Below, piece after piece: positions 20,114 through 30,227 of a stretch of 64,000 nt of DNA. Origin of the DNA: Mikania micrantha (Eukaryota > Streptophyta > Magnoliopsida > Asterales > Asteraceae); NCBI GenBank assembly GCA_009363875.1, contig CM018694.1, forward strand, positions 30,823,415 through 30,887,414, in the 5' to 3' direction. Positions within the stretch are counted from its first letter, which is position 1. Each line of letters begins with the position of its first letter. A program made the position numbers and the translations under genes. The notes under the pieces are model-generated. The model saw nothing but the letters and a program-made list of their open reading frames with translations, searched no databases and was not told the origin of the DNA.

Positions 20114-23100
20114 ACTAGCCGAAGATACTGTAAAAAGATGAGGGTACTTAAGCTTCATCTGGTCTTCACGTTCCCAGGTGAACTCAGCACCGCGTTTGCC
20201 CTCCCATCGCACTTTCACGATCGGGATACGGCTGCGTTTAAGTTTCTTGACCCCATGATCCATGATCTCAACTGGACGTTCAATGAATTGCATGTTGTTC
20301 TGAATCAGTATGTCTTCCAGTGGAATCTGAACATCATGATCCGCCAAGCATTTCTTAAGATTTGATACATGAAAAGTATCATGAACATTGCTTAGCTCCA
20401 CTGGAAGTTTGAGTTTGTAGGCTACGGGACCAATCCGTTCCAGGATCTCAAAAGGTCCAACGTACCTTGGTGCAAGTTTCCCTTTCTTCCCGAATCGGAC
20501 AACGCCTTTCCAGGGAGAAACTTTGAGTAAAACTCGGTCACCAACTTGAAACTCAAGCGGTTTCCGACGTCGATCAGCATAACTCTTCTGCCGATCTCGT
20601 GCAGCCTTAAGCCGTGACTGAATGATTGTGATTTTGTCTGATGTTTCCTGAATGAGTTCTGGTCCTACGACTTGTGAGTCACCAATCTCGGTCCAACAGA
20701 CCGGTGATCGGCACTTTCTACCATATAGAGCCTCGAATGGTGCACATTGAATGCTCGTATGATAGCTATTGTTATATGAAAACTCAATGAGTGGGAGATG
20801 AGTGTCCCAACTTCCACCGAAGTCAATGACACAAGAACGGAGCATGTCCTCAAGTGTTTGGATAGTCCTCTCACTTTGGCCGTCGGTTTGGGGATGATAC
20901 GCCGTGCTAAGATTAACACGCGTTCCCAAAGCCTTTTGCAATGATTGCCAAAAGCGAGAAGTGAAGCGACTATCACGATCAGTTATGATTGATGTTGGTG
21001 TACCATGACGTGCAATGATTTCGTTGATGTACAATGTGGATAACTTCTCCATCTTGTAATCCTCTCGGATAGGGAGAAAATGAGCAGATTTGGTGAGTCG
21101 ATCAACGATCACCCAAATCGAATCGAAACCTCTCGGAGTTCTCGGCAACTTTGTTATGAAATCCATGGAAATTTGCTCCCATTTCCATTGAGGAATTTCA
21201 GGTTGTTGCAGAAGTCCCGAAGGCTTTTGATGTTCTGCTTTGACCTTTGAACAAGTAAGACATTTTCCCACGTACAGTGCTATGTCTTTCTTCATTCCCG
21301 GCCACCAGTAAGATGTCCTCAAGTCCTGATACATCTTGTCGGCTCCAGGATGAACTGAGTATCGCGACTTATGTGCCTCATCACAGATGAGTGTGCGCAA
21401 TTCTTCAGACCTTGGAATCCAAATGCGGCCGTTGAGATATAACAACCCATCAGCTCGAGGTTCTAGTTTCTTCTCAATACCACAATCCAAGTCTGTCTTG
21501 AGTTGATTATCTGTTACTACTTGTTGTTGTGCAATACGAATCAAGTCTTTCAAGTTTGGCTGTGTGTTGATCTCCATGGCTCTTACACGAATCGGTTTGA
21601 CTGGTTCCTTGCGACTAAGGGCATCCGCCACCACATTGGCTTTACCCGGATGGTAACGAATCTCACGGTCGTAATCAGTTAGAAGCTCAACCCAACGTCG
21701 TTGTCTCATGTTGAGTTCTTTCTGATTGAGAATGTGTTGAAGGCTCTTGTGGTCTGTATAGATAACACATTTAGTACCATACAGGTAGTGTCTCCAAATC
21801 TTCAATGCAAAGACCACAGCCCCTAACTCAAGGTCATGAGTAGTGTAATTCTTCTCGTGAACCTTGAGTTGTCTTGAAGCATAAGCAATGACCTTGTCCC
21901 GTTGCATAAGTACACAACCGAGACCAAGGTTTGAAGCATCACAGTAGACAATGAAATCATCACTGCCTTCCGGAAGACTAAGGATAGGGGAATTGCATAA
22001 CTTCTGTTTAAGAAGTTGAAATGCATCTTCTTGTTTCTGTCCCCATATAAATGCTTGACTTTTCTGAGTTAATGTGGTAAGTGGCAAGGCTATCTTAGAG
22101 AAGTTTGCAATGAATCTTTTGTAATAACCTGCCAAACCCAGAAATGAACGAATCTCTGTTGGAGTAGATGGAGTAGTCCAGTTCTTAATCGCCTCAATCT
22201 TGGCTGGATCTACATGAATTCCATCTTTGTTTATGACATGTCCTAAGAAGTGAACCTCCTTTAGCCAAAATTCACACTTTGAGAATTTAGCATAAAGTTG
22301 TTCCTTTCTTAGTAGTTCCAAGACTTTCTTCAAATGATCCTCATGTTCTTGTTCTGACTTGGAATAAATCAGTATATCATCAATAAAGACGATAACAAAC
22401 TGATCCAAGTAAGGCCTGCAGACTCGATTCATCAAGTCCATGAACACTGCGGGTGCATTGGTCAGCCCAAATGGCATAACCACAAACTCATAGTGTCCAT
22501 ATCGAGTCCTAAATGCCGTCTTTGGTATATCCTCATCATTTACTCTCAACTGATGATACCCGGATCGTAAATCAATCTTAGAAAAGCAAGTTGCTCCCTG
22601 TAATTGATCAAATAGATCATCGATCCTAGGTAGAGGATATCTGTTCTTGATTGTTAACTTGTTCAGCTCACGATAATCTATGCACATGCGAAATGAACCG
22701 TCTTTCTTTTTGACAAAGAGAACCGGAGCTCCCCATGGAGAGAAACTCGGTCTTATAAAACCTTTGTCTAAAAGTTCTTGAAGCTGACTAGACAGTTCTT
22801 GCATCTCAGACGGTGCTAACCGATACGGTGACTTCGCCACTGGGTTTGCTCCAGGGACGAGATCAATTCTAAACTCCACTTGTCGGACTGGTGGTAGTCC
22901 AGGCAAGTCTTCTGGAAATACGTCTGGATAGTCTTTGATAACCGGTACGTCTCCAACTGCTTTCTTGTCAGGTTTCTTTTCCACCACGTGAGCTAAGAAT
23001 GCATAATATTTCTTCTTCAGATACTTCTTCGCCTTGATGCACGATACAATCTTCAATTCGCGGCAGGGTTTCTCACCGTAGACTATCATCGTTTCGCCGG

Positions 23101-24643
23101 ACGGTAGGGGAATTCGAATAAGTTTCTCCGAGCATACGATTTCAGCATTATTCTTAGATAGCCAATCCATTCCTACTACAACTTCGAAGCTTCCGAGAGT
23201 CATAGGAATGAGATCGATCGAGAAAAGATGGTCATTTAATCTTAGCTCACAAGCATTAATGATGGAATCTACAACTATAGTCTTACCATTCGCTACTTCT
23301 ACAGTATAGGGAGCAGTAAGTGTGGATAGTTGCATATTAAGCAAAGAAGCAGTATGAGCAGAGATAAAACTTTTATCAGCACCAGTATCAAATATGATAG
23401 GAACATAGTGATCATTGATAAGAAATGTACCCGTGATGACTGCCGGCTCTTCACGTGCTTCAGCAGTTCCAATCACAAAAGCACGAGCGGCAGCAGTATT
23501 GTTGTTGAGTTTTGGACACTGGTTTCTGAAGTGTCCCTCTGCCCCACAATTGTAACAAGCTCTTCCACCTGTAGCAGCAGAAGTTGTGGCAGCAGTTGTT
23601 GCAGCAATAAGATGAGCAGATCGACAAGTCGCTGCAAAGTGTCCCATACGCCCACACTTGAGACACTTCTTGCATGGAGTATTGGGCAGATGATGGTACT
23701 GGCATTTGGTGCAGAGTGGAAACGAGCCAGTGTACTGCTTTCTGACATTAGCGGGTTGTGGCATAGCAGTGAGGGGAGTAGCATGAGTAGGTGCAGCCGC
23801 AGTCAACGCTGCAAAGTTCTTGATTGTTTTCTGTTTCTTCTTCTTATGATGGTGCTGTTCAGGCTTCTTGCCTTCCTCAATCTGTGCCCTTTTGAATCCC
23901 TTTCGGGTGAGCACCCCAGATTTCACATACTCTTCAGTAAGAGTAGCACCCAGTTGTATCGCAGCTTCCAAAGTAGTGGGGTTGTTCCCCATAACAGTTC
24001 CTCTAACCACTAGAGGCAAGCCTTCGATGTATTTCTCTATCCTGCGGGATAGAGGAGTAACCAGATGTGGTACCAAAATGCACAACTCATGAAAACGAGT
24101 TGTATACTTGGCATTTTCGCCACTATCCTGCACCAGATTCCACATCTCCACTTCCAGTTTCTTTAGCTCGTGACGTGGACAAAACTTTTCCACCAGTAAG
24201 TTCTTGAATCCATTCCATGGTAAGGCTAGAGCGACTTCACGTCCCCTGGTGTTCTTCTCAGAGTTCCACCAGGTAAGTGCGCCCTTATGAAATGCACTCG
24301 AGGCCATCTTGACCTTTAGATTTTCAGGGCATCCAGTGAAGTCTAGAATGTCTTCGATACTTTCCAGCCATTGCAGTAGGCCGGTAGCTCCTTCGGTACC
24401 AGAGTACTTAGGAGGCTTAGCATCGTTGAACTGCTTGAAAGTAAAGTTAGCAGTTCCAGCGTTTGTGGCATTTGAATTGTGTGCAGAATCACCGGTACTT
24501 CCCCGAAGATTCTGGGTAATATCAGTGACCATACCCGGGATCACATCCCTCATGTGAACAGCGATAGCTCGAGCAATCCTGTTAATTTCATCATCATTAC
24601 CGCTTGTCGAACCCCCAGCATTTGGGTCTCGTCGAGGAGGCAT
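20111..24643 (-). CDS. gag-pol: Intact gag-pol polyprotein of E4 (Tekay chromovirus)
   Basis: A single frame of 1510 codons. I start at the ATG giving MPPRRDPNAGG, because E3 and E5 begin with the same MPPRR; the open frame extends six codons further upstream but only to a GTG. Domains (residues from that ATG): capsid block about 110-240 with ALTWWNS; basic HHHKKKKQK about 265-273; zinc knuckles 327-340 and 363-376; protease DTGAD 419-423; reverse transcriptase about 565-820 with FIDDIL 753-758; RNase H with D902, E939, D964, D1007; integrase HHCC (H1090, H1098, C1128, C1131) and catalytic D1161, D1222, E1258; GPF module near 1395; chromodomain-like tail about 1455-1504 with IVKVRWEG and FTWERED. 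No stop or frameshift seen and every catalytic residue is present. The product would form particles, copy the RNA and integrate the cDNA; the tail is thought to steer integration to heterochromatin in this lineage. Confidence 0.96.
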   Translation of the reverse strand: MPPRRDPNAGGSTSGNDDEINRIARAIAVHMRDVIPGMVTDITQNLRGSTGDSAHNSNATNAGTANFTFKQFNDAKPPKYSGTEGATGLLQWLESIEDILDFTGCPENLKVKMASSAFHKGALTWWNSEKNTRGREVALALPWNGFKNLLVEKFCPRHELKKLEVEMWNLVQDSGENAKYTTRFHELCILVPHLVTPLSRRIEKYIEGLPLVVRGTVMGNNPTTLEAAIQLGATLTEEYVKSGVLTRKGFKRAQIEEGKKPEQHHHKKKKQKTIKNFAALTAAAPTHATPLTAMPQPANVRKQYTGSFPLCTKCQYHHLPNTPCKKCLKCGRMGHFAATCRSAHLIAATTAATTSAATGGRACYNCGAEGHFRNQCPKLNNNTAAARAFVIGTAEAREEPAVITGTFLINDHYVPIIFDTGADKSFISAHTASLLNMQLSTLTAPYTVEVANGKTIVVDSIINACELRLNDHLFSIDLIPMTLGSFEVVVGMDWLSKNNAEIVCSEKLIRIPLPSGETMIVYGEKPCRELKIVSCIKAKKYLKKKYYAFLAHVVEKKPDKKAVGDVPVIKDYPDVFPEDLPGLPPVRQVEFRIDLVPGANPVAKSPYRLAPSEMQELSSQLQELLDKGFIRPSFSPWGAPVLFVKKKDGSFRMCIDYRELNKLTIKNRYPLPRIDDLFDQLQGATCFSKIDLRSGYHQLRVNDEDIPKTAFRTRYGHYEFVVMPFGLTNAPAVFMDLMNRVCRPYLDQFVIVFIDDILIYSKSEQEHEDHLKKVLELLRKEQLYAKFSKCEFWLKEVHFLGHVINKDGIHVDPAKIEAIKNWTTPSTPTEIRSFLGLAGYYKRFIANFSKIALPLTTLTQKSQAFIWGQKQEDAFQLLKQKLCNSPILSLPEGSDDFIVYCDASNLGLGCVLMQRDKVIAYASRQLKVHEKNYTTHDLELGAVVFALKIWRHYLYGTKCVIYTDHKSLQHILNQKELNMRQRRWVELLTDYDREIRYHPGKANVVADALSRKEPVKPIRVRAMEINTQPNLKDLIRIAQQQVVTDNQLKTDLDCGIEKKLEPRADGLLYLNGRIWIPRSEELRTLICDEAHKSRYSVHPGADKMYQDLRTSYWWPGMKKDIALYVGKCLTCSKVKAEHQKPSGLLQQPEIPQWKWEQISMDFITKLPRTPRGFDSIWVIVDRLTKSAHFLPIREDYKMEKLSTLYINEIIARHGTPTSIITDRDSRFTSRFWQSLQKALGTRVNLSTAYHPQTDGQSERTIQTLEDMLRSCVIDFGGSWDTHLPLIEFSYNNSYHTSIQCAPFEALYGRKCRSPVCWTEIGDSQVVGPELIQETSDKITIIQSRLKAARDRQKSYADRRRKPLEFQVGDRVLLKVSPWKGVVRFGKKGKLAPRYVGPFEILERIGPVAYKLKLPVELSNVHDTFHVSNLKKCLADHDVQIPLEDILIQNNMQFIERPVEIMDHGVKKLKRSRIPIVKVRWEGKRGAEFTWEREDQMKLKYPHLFTVSSAS

Positions 24644-24845
24644 TCTACGAATAGAAGCCACAAGCGGGTCAGTAATGAGAATGGATACAATTGAATTTTC
24701 ATGATAAGGTCAGTAATATATCCATACTACTAGTATTATCATTCAATTGTAATATGATCCAGTACACGTATAAGTTATCAACTTATTTGTATACTTATCA
24801 TGTGAATATGTACGATGTCTCATGATCTCTCCACCAAACCTACAC

Positions 24846-24930
24846 ACTGACACTTTCCCGATATACCGAAAATAGCTTATATATAGGGCTCACTCTCGCT
24901 GCCCACCACCGTTTCGGTATACCACGATCA
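24846..24930 (-). other. Compact covarying hairpin module, E4 leader copy 1
   Basis: Sense arms GGUAUACCGAAAC (24923-24911) and AUUUUCGGUAUAUC (24873-24860) give about 12 pairs. Inner stem GGGC/GCCC around AGCGAGAGTGA, then CTATATATAAGC. GTGTCAGTG follows on the sense strand. Confidence 0.7.
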
Positions 24931-25359
24931 TGCCCTTGCTAGCATTTGGCAACACGTTTGTACTGATTTCCATGTGTTTTCCATTGATTAAGAATCCCAT
25001 GATCTTTGATCAACTTGAACTATGATTGATTCCATGATTGAACTATGATTATGTTATGCGTGCACCTACTAACAGTTGTTAACATGTAGAACTAAATCAT
25101 ACGTGTGCTCTACACTTTCCTGTTAACTTATGCCAGTAAGTACTAATGATGTAATCACTTAAGAATTTCACTTAAGGTTTACATTTATGATATGTTCACA
25201 ACTTGGTTGATTCACCATAATGTCTGGTTCATCCAAGTTTGAATTTCATTATGATTTGATTCACCAATGATTGTTTCCCAAATGATTGTATCCCATGTGT
25301 TTTGACTAATGTTCCATGTGTCCAGTTGATCCCGAATCCTCACTCCAAATACAAACGCC

Positions 25360-25440
25360 GGATTCCCCCTAACATACTGAAATAAGCTTATATATAGGGT
25401 AAGCTCTCACCGACCCACCACTTACCTCAACACGTCAGCG
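25360..25440 (-). other. Compact covarying hairpin module, E4 leader copy 2
   Basis: Sense arms CGUGUUGAGGUAAG (25434-25421) and CUUAUUUCAGUAUG (25387-25374) give 14 consecutive pairs, five of them G.U. The inner stem is GGGU/ACCC instead of GGGC/GCCC, a two-sided change. CCCTATATATAAGC is unchanged. Confidence 0.7.
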
Positions 25441-25735
25441 TTAACCCGTCGTCTATATTTGGGGCTAAGATTCCAACTGTTGATTGATTATGATTGTCTC
25501 ATGATTTCTCTTGTTCCTTGATTCTGTTTATGATTGTGTAAACCATGGTCCTTAATTTACTAGAAACTAAGACCTTAGGTTTATGTATATGTGTCCTAGG
25601 TTAATCAACCTAGTTTCCCAATACTTAAAGTACTGAGCATAATGATTTCCTGTGAGAACTTCAACTAAAGAATACTGTTACACAGATTCTAAGTCATAAA
25701 GTTCCTATGATAATGAATCCATGATAATGATAACA

Positions 25736-26125
25736 ATGACAAGGATTTCAAATCTAAGTTCTAAATTAATAGCCCTCAACCTTTGAATTCCTATAGTGAT
25801 ATGACAAGGATCTCAAATCCAAGTTCTAAGTTAATAGATCTTGACCTTTGAATCCTATAATGAATATGACAAGGATCTCAAATCCAAGTTCTAAATTAAT
25901 AGATCTTGACCTTTGAATCCTATAATGAATATGACAAGGATCTCAAATCCAAGTTCTAAATTAATAGATCTTGACCTTTGAATCCTATAATGAATATGAC
26001 AAGGATCTCAAATCCAAGTTCTAAATTAATAGATCTTGACCTTTGAATCCTATAATGAATATGACAAGGATCTCAAATCCAAGTTCTAAATTAATAGATC
26101 TTGACCTTTGAATCCTATAATGATC
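25736..26125. repeat. 65-bp tandem repeat, six copies, in the E4 leader
   Basis: Units beginning ATGACAAGGATCTCAAATCC start at 25801, 25866, 25931, 25996 and 26061, with a diverged first unit at about 25736. The last four are almost identical, indicating recent expansion. Absent from the E1 leader at this position. Confidence 0.9.
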
Positions 26126-26433
26126 TCTGTGTGAGAATTTCAGATCAAGGATACTAAGAATATAGATCCTTGCCTCTGAAATCCTTAAATGCATATGTGT
26201 GAGAATTTAATCCGGTTTCTAAAATTATAGAATTCCGGTTCAAATTCTTTGACTCGATGTCTAATCTTAGAAAAATGTCCCTAAGATCTTTCAAGCTTAT
26301 TGTAGACTTAATGCTCACTTAAGTTACTTAGATCCTAAGTATCCTCAAGCCTATAGCACTTAGTCCTATTGGGTAGCTTAGGTTATAGTCTAGGTCATTA
26401 AACATTGGGTTTTTCCTAGTTCTCTACAACCTT

Positions 26434-26446
26434 GGCTCTGATACCA
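26434..26446 (-). other. Primer-binding site (tRNA-Met) of E4
   Basis: GGCTCTGATACCA on the plus strand (TGGTATCAGAGCC in sense), three bases from the 5' LTR end at 26450. Confidence 0.93.
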
Positions 26447-26449
26447 ACC

Positions 26450-29400
26450 TGTCACACCCCTGCGCCGCGTGCGGAATCCACGGCGCGGTGACGTATGATC
26501 AGTTGAATCATGCACAAGTATTGAATAAGAACAACCACAATGGATTACTACATTTCATAATGTTTAGACAGTTGATTAGTTACAGACAATCTATCTATCA
26601 AAAGTAAGACAACTACAGACCCAAAATATAGTTTACAAAATAAGACTCCAAACAAGACAATTAAACATTTAGGATTTAGTGTGTTTCTAATCCATCCTAG
26701 CATGTTTCTTCATCTTGTTCTATCTTAGTATGGTCTCCTTAGTTGTCTCTGAGAATGCCTTAAACCTGATTACCTGAAACACGTGAAAAGTAACTGTCAA
26801 CTACAGACGTAGTTGGTGAGAACAATAGGTTTAAACATTTGTAAACATGAGTTATATGATATAAGACATAGGTAAGTTAAAGCATCATAAGATTCACACG
26901 GATGAGCTGCAACCCAAACTAACATCAAGTAAGAAAATGAGTGTAAACAGTCCAATCACTGTTCGCACGACAGCCGATAATATCAAGTCCCAAACCACGT
27001 TTGGAGTTAGATAATACGTCAGCAGTTTTGATAACCATATGACACCAGACCTGCAGTTGGCTTTTAAAAGCAAATTTAAAAGCCAACTCCATCCTGGATA
27101 AGAAAACCATGACACCAGACCTGCAGTTAGCTTTTAAAACAAATTTAAAAGCTAACTCCATCCTGGATAAGAAACAATGTGTCCGCTTTCCCTTGTTGTG
27201 ATCACCCAGTACTAACGCTAATGAATATGATACTTGATGGGTTTATAAGTTTGTTTACAACAATGGACACCATGTTTTCTGAATCTTACTTTAACCGGAT
27301 GTGTTAATGTCTTATTGAAAACCTGGATTTAACTCCACGAGTTGAATCCTTTGTTTATGTAACATGAAATGAATCTCTTGATTTGAATACCATGATGTGA
27401 ACAACTTGACTTGAATACCATGTTTTGCACCACTTGATTTGAATACCATGTTTTGAACCACTTGATTTGAATACCATGTTTTGAACCAATGAATTTGAGT
27501 ACCATATTGTGAACCACTTGTTTTGAATACCATGATGTGATGACCTTGTGTAATAACAAGGTTTATAACAAAAGGGTTTGTGAAATCCTTTATCAAAAAG
27601 TGTTTATCCTTCATAAATACATTTGAGTAAATTATTTCAAAACAGTTCAAAAGTCCCTTATAAAACCTTTTTAATGAAAAGAGTTTAGTAATTGACAAGT
27701 AAATTAAAACAGTTGACAATTTCTTTAAACAATTGATGAATCCCTTGGATTCGTAAGATGAACCTGGAATGTTTATGACTTACACATAACTTGTGTAATG
27801 AAACAAGATTGAAATAGCGTTTTTGATCACGTGTTCCACCCCAAAACAGTTATAAAACAGTAAAAGAGGGGCTAAAGTTCTCACCTGTCTGCAGTAGACT
27901 CTGAACTTAAACAGTTAGCAAGTAGCAAACAGGACTTCTAACTTGTTCCTATATCATTGTAATCATACATAAGATATAAGATTTATAATTGTATAGACTT
28001 TGATTCATTGATTGACTTGTGTTCACTTGAACTTGATTAACACTTGAAAGTTATGACTTGGATTTATTGTTTGATCATGGGTTCAAGAAACTAATGTGAA
28101 ATGTTCTGTTGTGTACACTCTTTGTGCATACAATGATAATTGTTTGCGAATTCTATCACCATTTGATTAACATGTATTGTGAAAAGATGTTCAATTGTTT
28201 CAAGTTCTTGAAATTGTGATGTGATCCTCATGATTAGGTTAAGTTGCAACTTAAACCAACTAAGATCAAATTAGAATCACTTTGAGTTGTGGCCTACAAT
28301 GGGCCTTAAGTCCATAAATATGATAATGGGCTTAAATGGAGGTCCATGGGCCACTTAAGATTACAATGGGCCAATTGGGTGTAGTGTGAGCTAAAGAAAA
28401 TATCATTGGGCCGGTTTCACTCAATTGGGCTTGATTTAGGATGCGTGGTCCATCTAGTGAAATTGTTGGGCCAACTACCGTACATGGGCCATGTAGTGGG
28501 CCGGATACTATATTATGGATCCATTGAAATAACATGGCTTTAACTAATGATGTGATCCGAAATTAACCAATCGGTTGGATTAATGGGTTTATTGTTGGGC
28601 CGAATGGAACTAGGTTGGGCCGGCTATAGTTTTCGATCGGTACTTCAAAGAACCAACCCCCAAAGCAGCGAACCCTCTGGATTATTGCCTAAGGTTTGGC
28701 TAAACTTCAATGGTCATGGTTCGTGGCCTATAAGAAGGCTGAGTTGACTACATGGTTCGGCCAGAAATTGTCCAGCATGGTTCGGCTATCATGGTGTAAT
28801 GAAGGTTCGGGAACCATGAGGTGCTAGCAATGTTCGGCTGCCTGGGTTCGTGAGAAGATCAGTATGCCGGGTTCGTTCAAAGTGTCATGGGTTCGTGAAG
28901 TCGAGTAACGAACCAGGTAGGGTTCGTCTAGGTTAACATCTGCATGAAGGCTCGGCTGGAAAGTAGGTGATGGTTCGTGGAACTCCTAGGGTTCGTCTGT
29001 TTAAAATCAACGAACCATAGGTTCGTTATGTCTGCAGGGTTCGCCATAGGAAGGTTCCATAACTGGTTCGTGGTCGCTAAGGTTCGCAGGAGATCTGAGG
29101 CAGATTCGGCTGAGGTCAAACGAACCAGTAGGGTTCGTGAGGTTCTCTACAGGGTTCGCCTACCGAACCTGTAATCATCTTCATCCTTTCCAGCTAATTT
29201 CCTTCGATCTAGCTACATGTAAGCCATGAAGACTTGCAGAAACTCATTTCGAGATGCTGTAAACACGACCGGTTAAGCTTGGAACTAGCTAAGTCGCGGT
29301 TTTACACACATACACATAGAAACCCTAATTTCGTGGTTTTTCAATCGGGCATACCTTGTTTTTGGCCGGATAAAACTGTGAAAATCTTGTACTTTCGTGT

Positions 29401-30227
29401 AGAGTTTGTCGAGAGCTTCGCGTGGACACCAAGAACACCGAAATCCGTCGAGAAACGAGTGAGATACGCGCGTTCGAAGTTCGGTTTTTAGAGAGAGAGG
29501 ATAGGTTCGCGAGTTTTAGAGAGAGAAGGGTTGCTGGCTGATAAAATGAAGGAAAATAGCCTTGTTCAAGGCTTTTATAGCCCGGGTGGTATTCGGGTCC
29601 GTTTCGGTTGCTCGGTTCGCGTTTCCGGAACGTAACGCGTATTTTACGCGGTTTTAAATAAAAAGAGTTGTTAAACTCATTAAAATGATGAGTTTCAAAA
29701 TTGTAAAAATATAAAATAATTAATATAATTATTTTTACTCTTCGTGTGTTGTCGGATCGTTAAAACATTCGAAATTACGTGTATACCCGCAATCGCGTAC
29801 GTTTTCCGATCGTATTAATTATTTAAAGTCGTTTAATCGTAATTATAAGTTCAACATTCGTACTATTATGGATCGTCACCCATAACTATACTCAGTCTCG
29901 CTTACAGATTACGATCTTGGTTGAATTAATTAATTGTTATACTATTCGTCTCAACACTACGCACTAACACTAACCTGTTACACCGAACGCAGTATATGTA
30001 TAGGGCTCACTCTCGCTGCCCACCACTGTTTCGATATAACAAGTTACTGTTCTTGCTTAGTGAAATCGACTGTAAATAGATAATACATACTTGTTTTCTG
30101 ATTACTAAGATCCTGTAACACACAAGCACACATTTTGAACATACGAATCACATTGATGAACTGAACCATGAATAGACACTGTTCTAACACTGTTTACAAC
30201 TACATGACTATATGCACAAATGTTACA
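26450..30227 (-). repeat. 5' LTR of E4 (3778 bp)
   Basis: Almost identical to 16301-20077. It carries the same GGTTCG array (28650-29170) and hairpin module (about 29958-30047). It is followed by the duplicated ATGCA and then E3 protease sequence. Confidence 0.96.

Larger units (their letters stand above)
24644..26433 (-). other. 5' leader of E4
   Basis: Untranslated, AT-rich, about 1.8 kb. Contains two compact hairpin modules (24846-24930, 25360-25440), six 65-bp tandem repeats (25736-26125) and one unit of the 69-bp repeat seen in E1. No credible ORF. Confidence 0.78.
16301..30227 (-). mobile_element. E4: complete young Tekay-type gypsy element
   Basis: LTRs 16301-20077 and 26450-30227, target duplication ATGCA (16296-16300 and 30228-30232), primer site 26434-26446, polypurine tract 20078-20093, one uninterrupted gag-pol frame 24643-20111. 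By eye the LTRs differ at about five positions (near 16450, 18542, 19196, 19382, 19484, with the partner copies) plus a 1-base indel near 17498, so insertion was recent. All parts expected of an autonomous element are present; whether it is transcribed cannot be told from sequence. Confidence 0.96.

Noticed and set aside
23330..24013. 227-codon plus-strand ORF opposite E4 gag
   Set aside because: Shadow of the strongly coding gag frame; Ser/Cys-rich with no domain.
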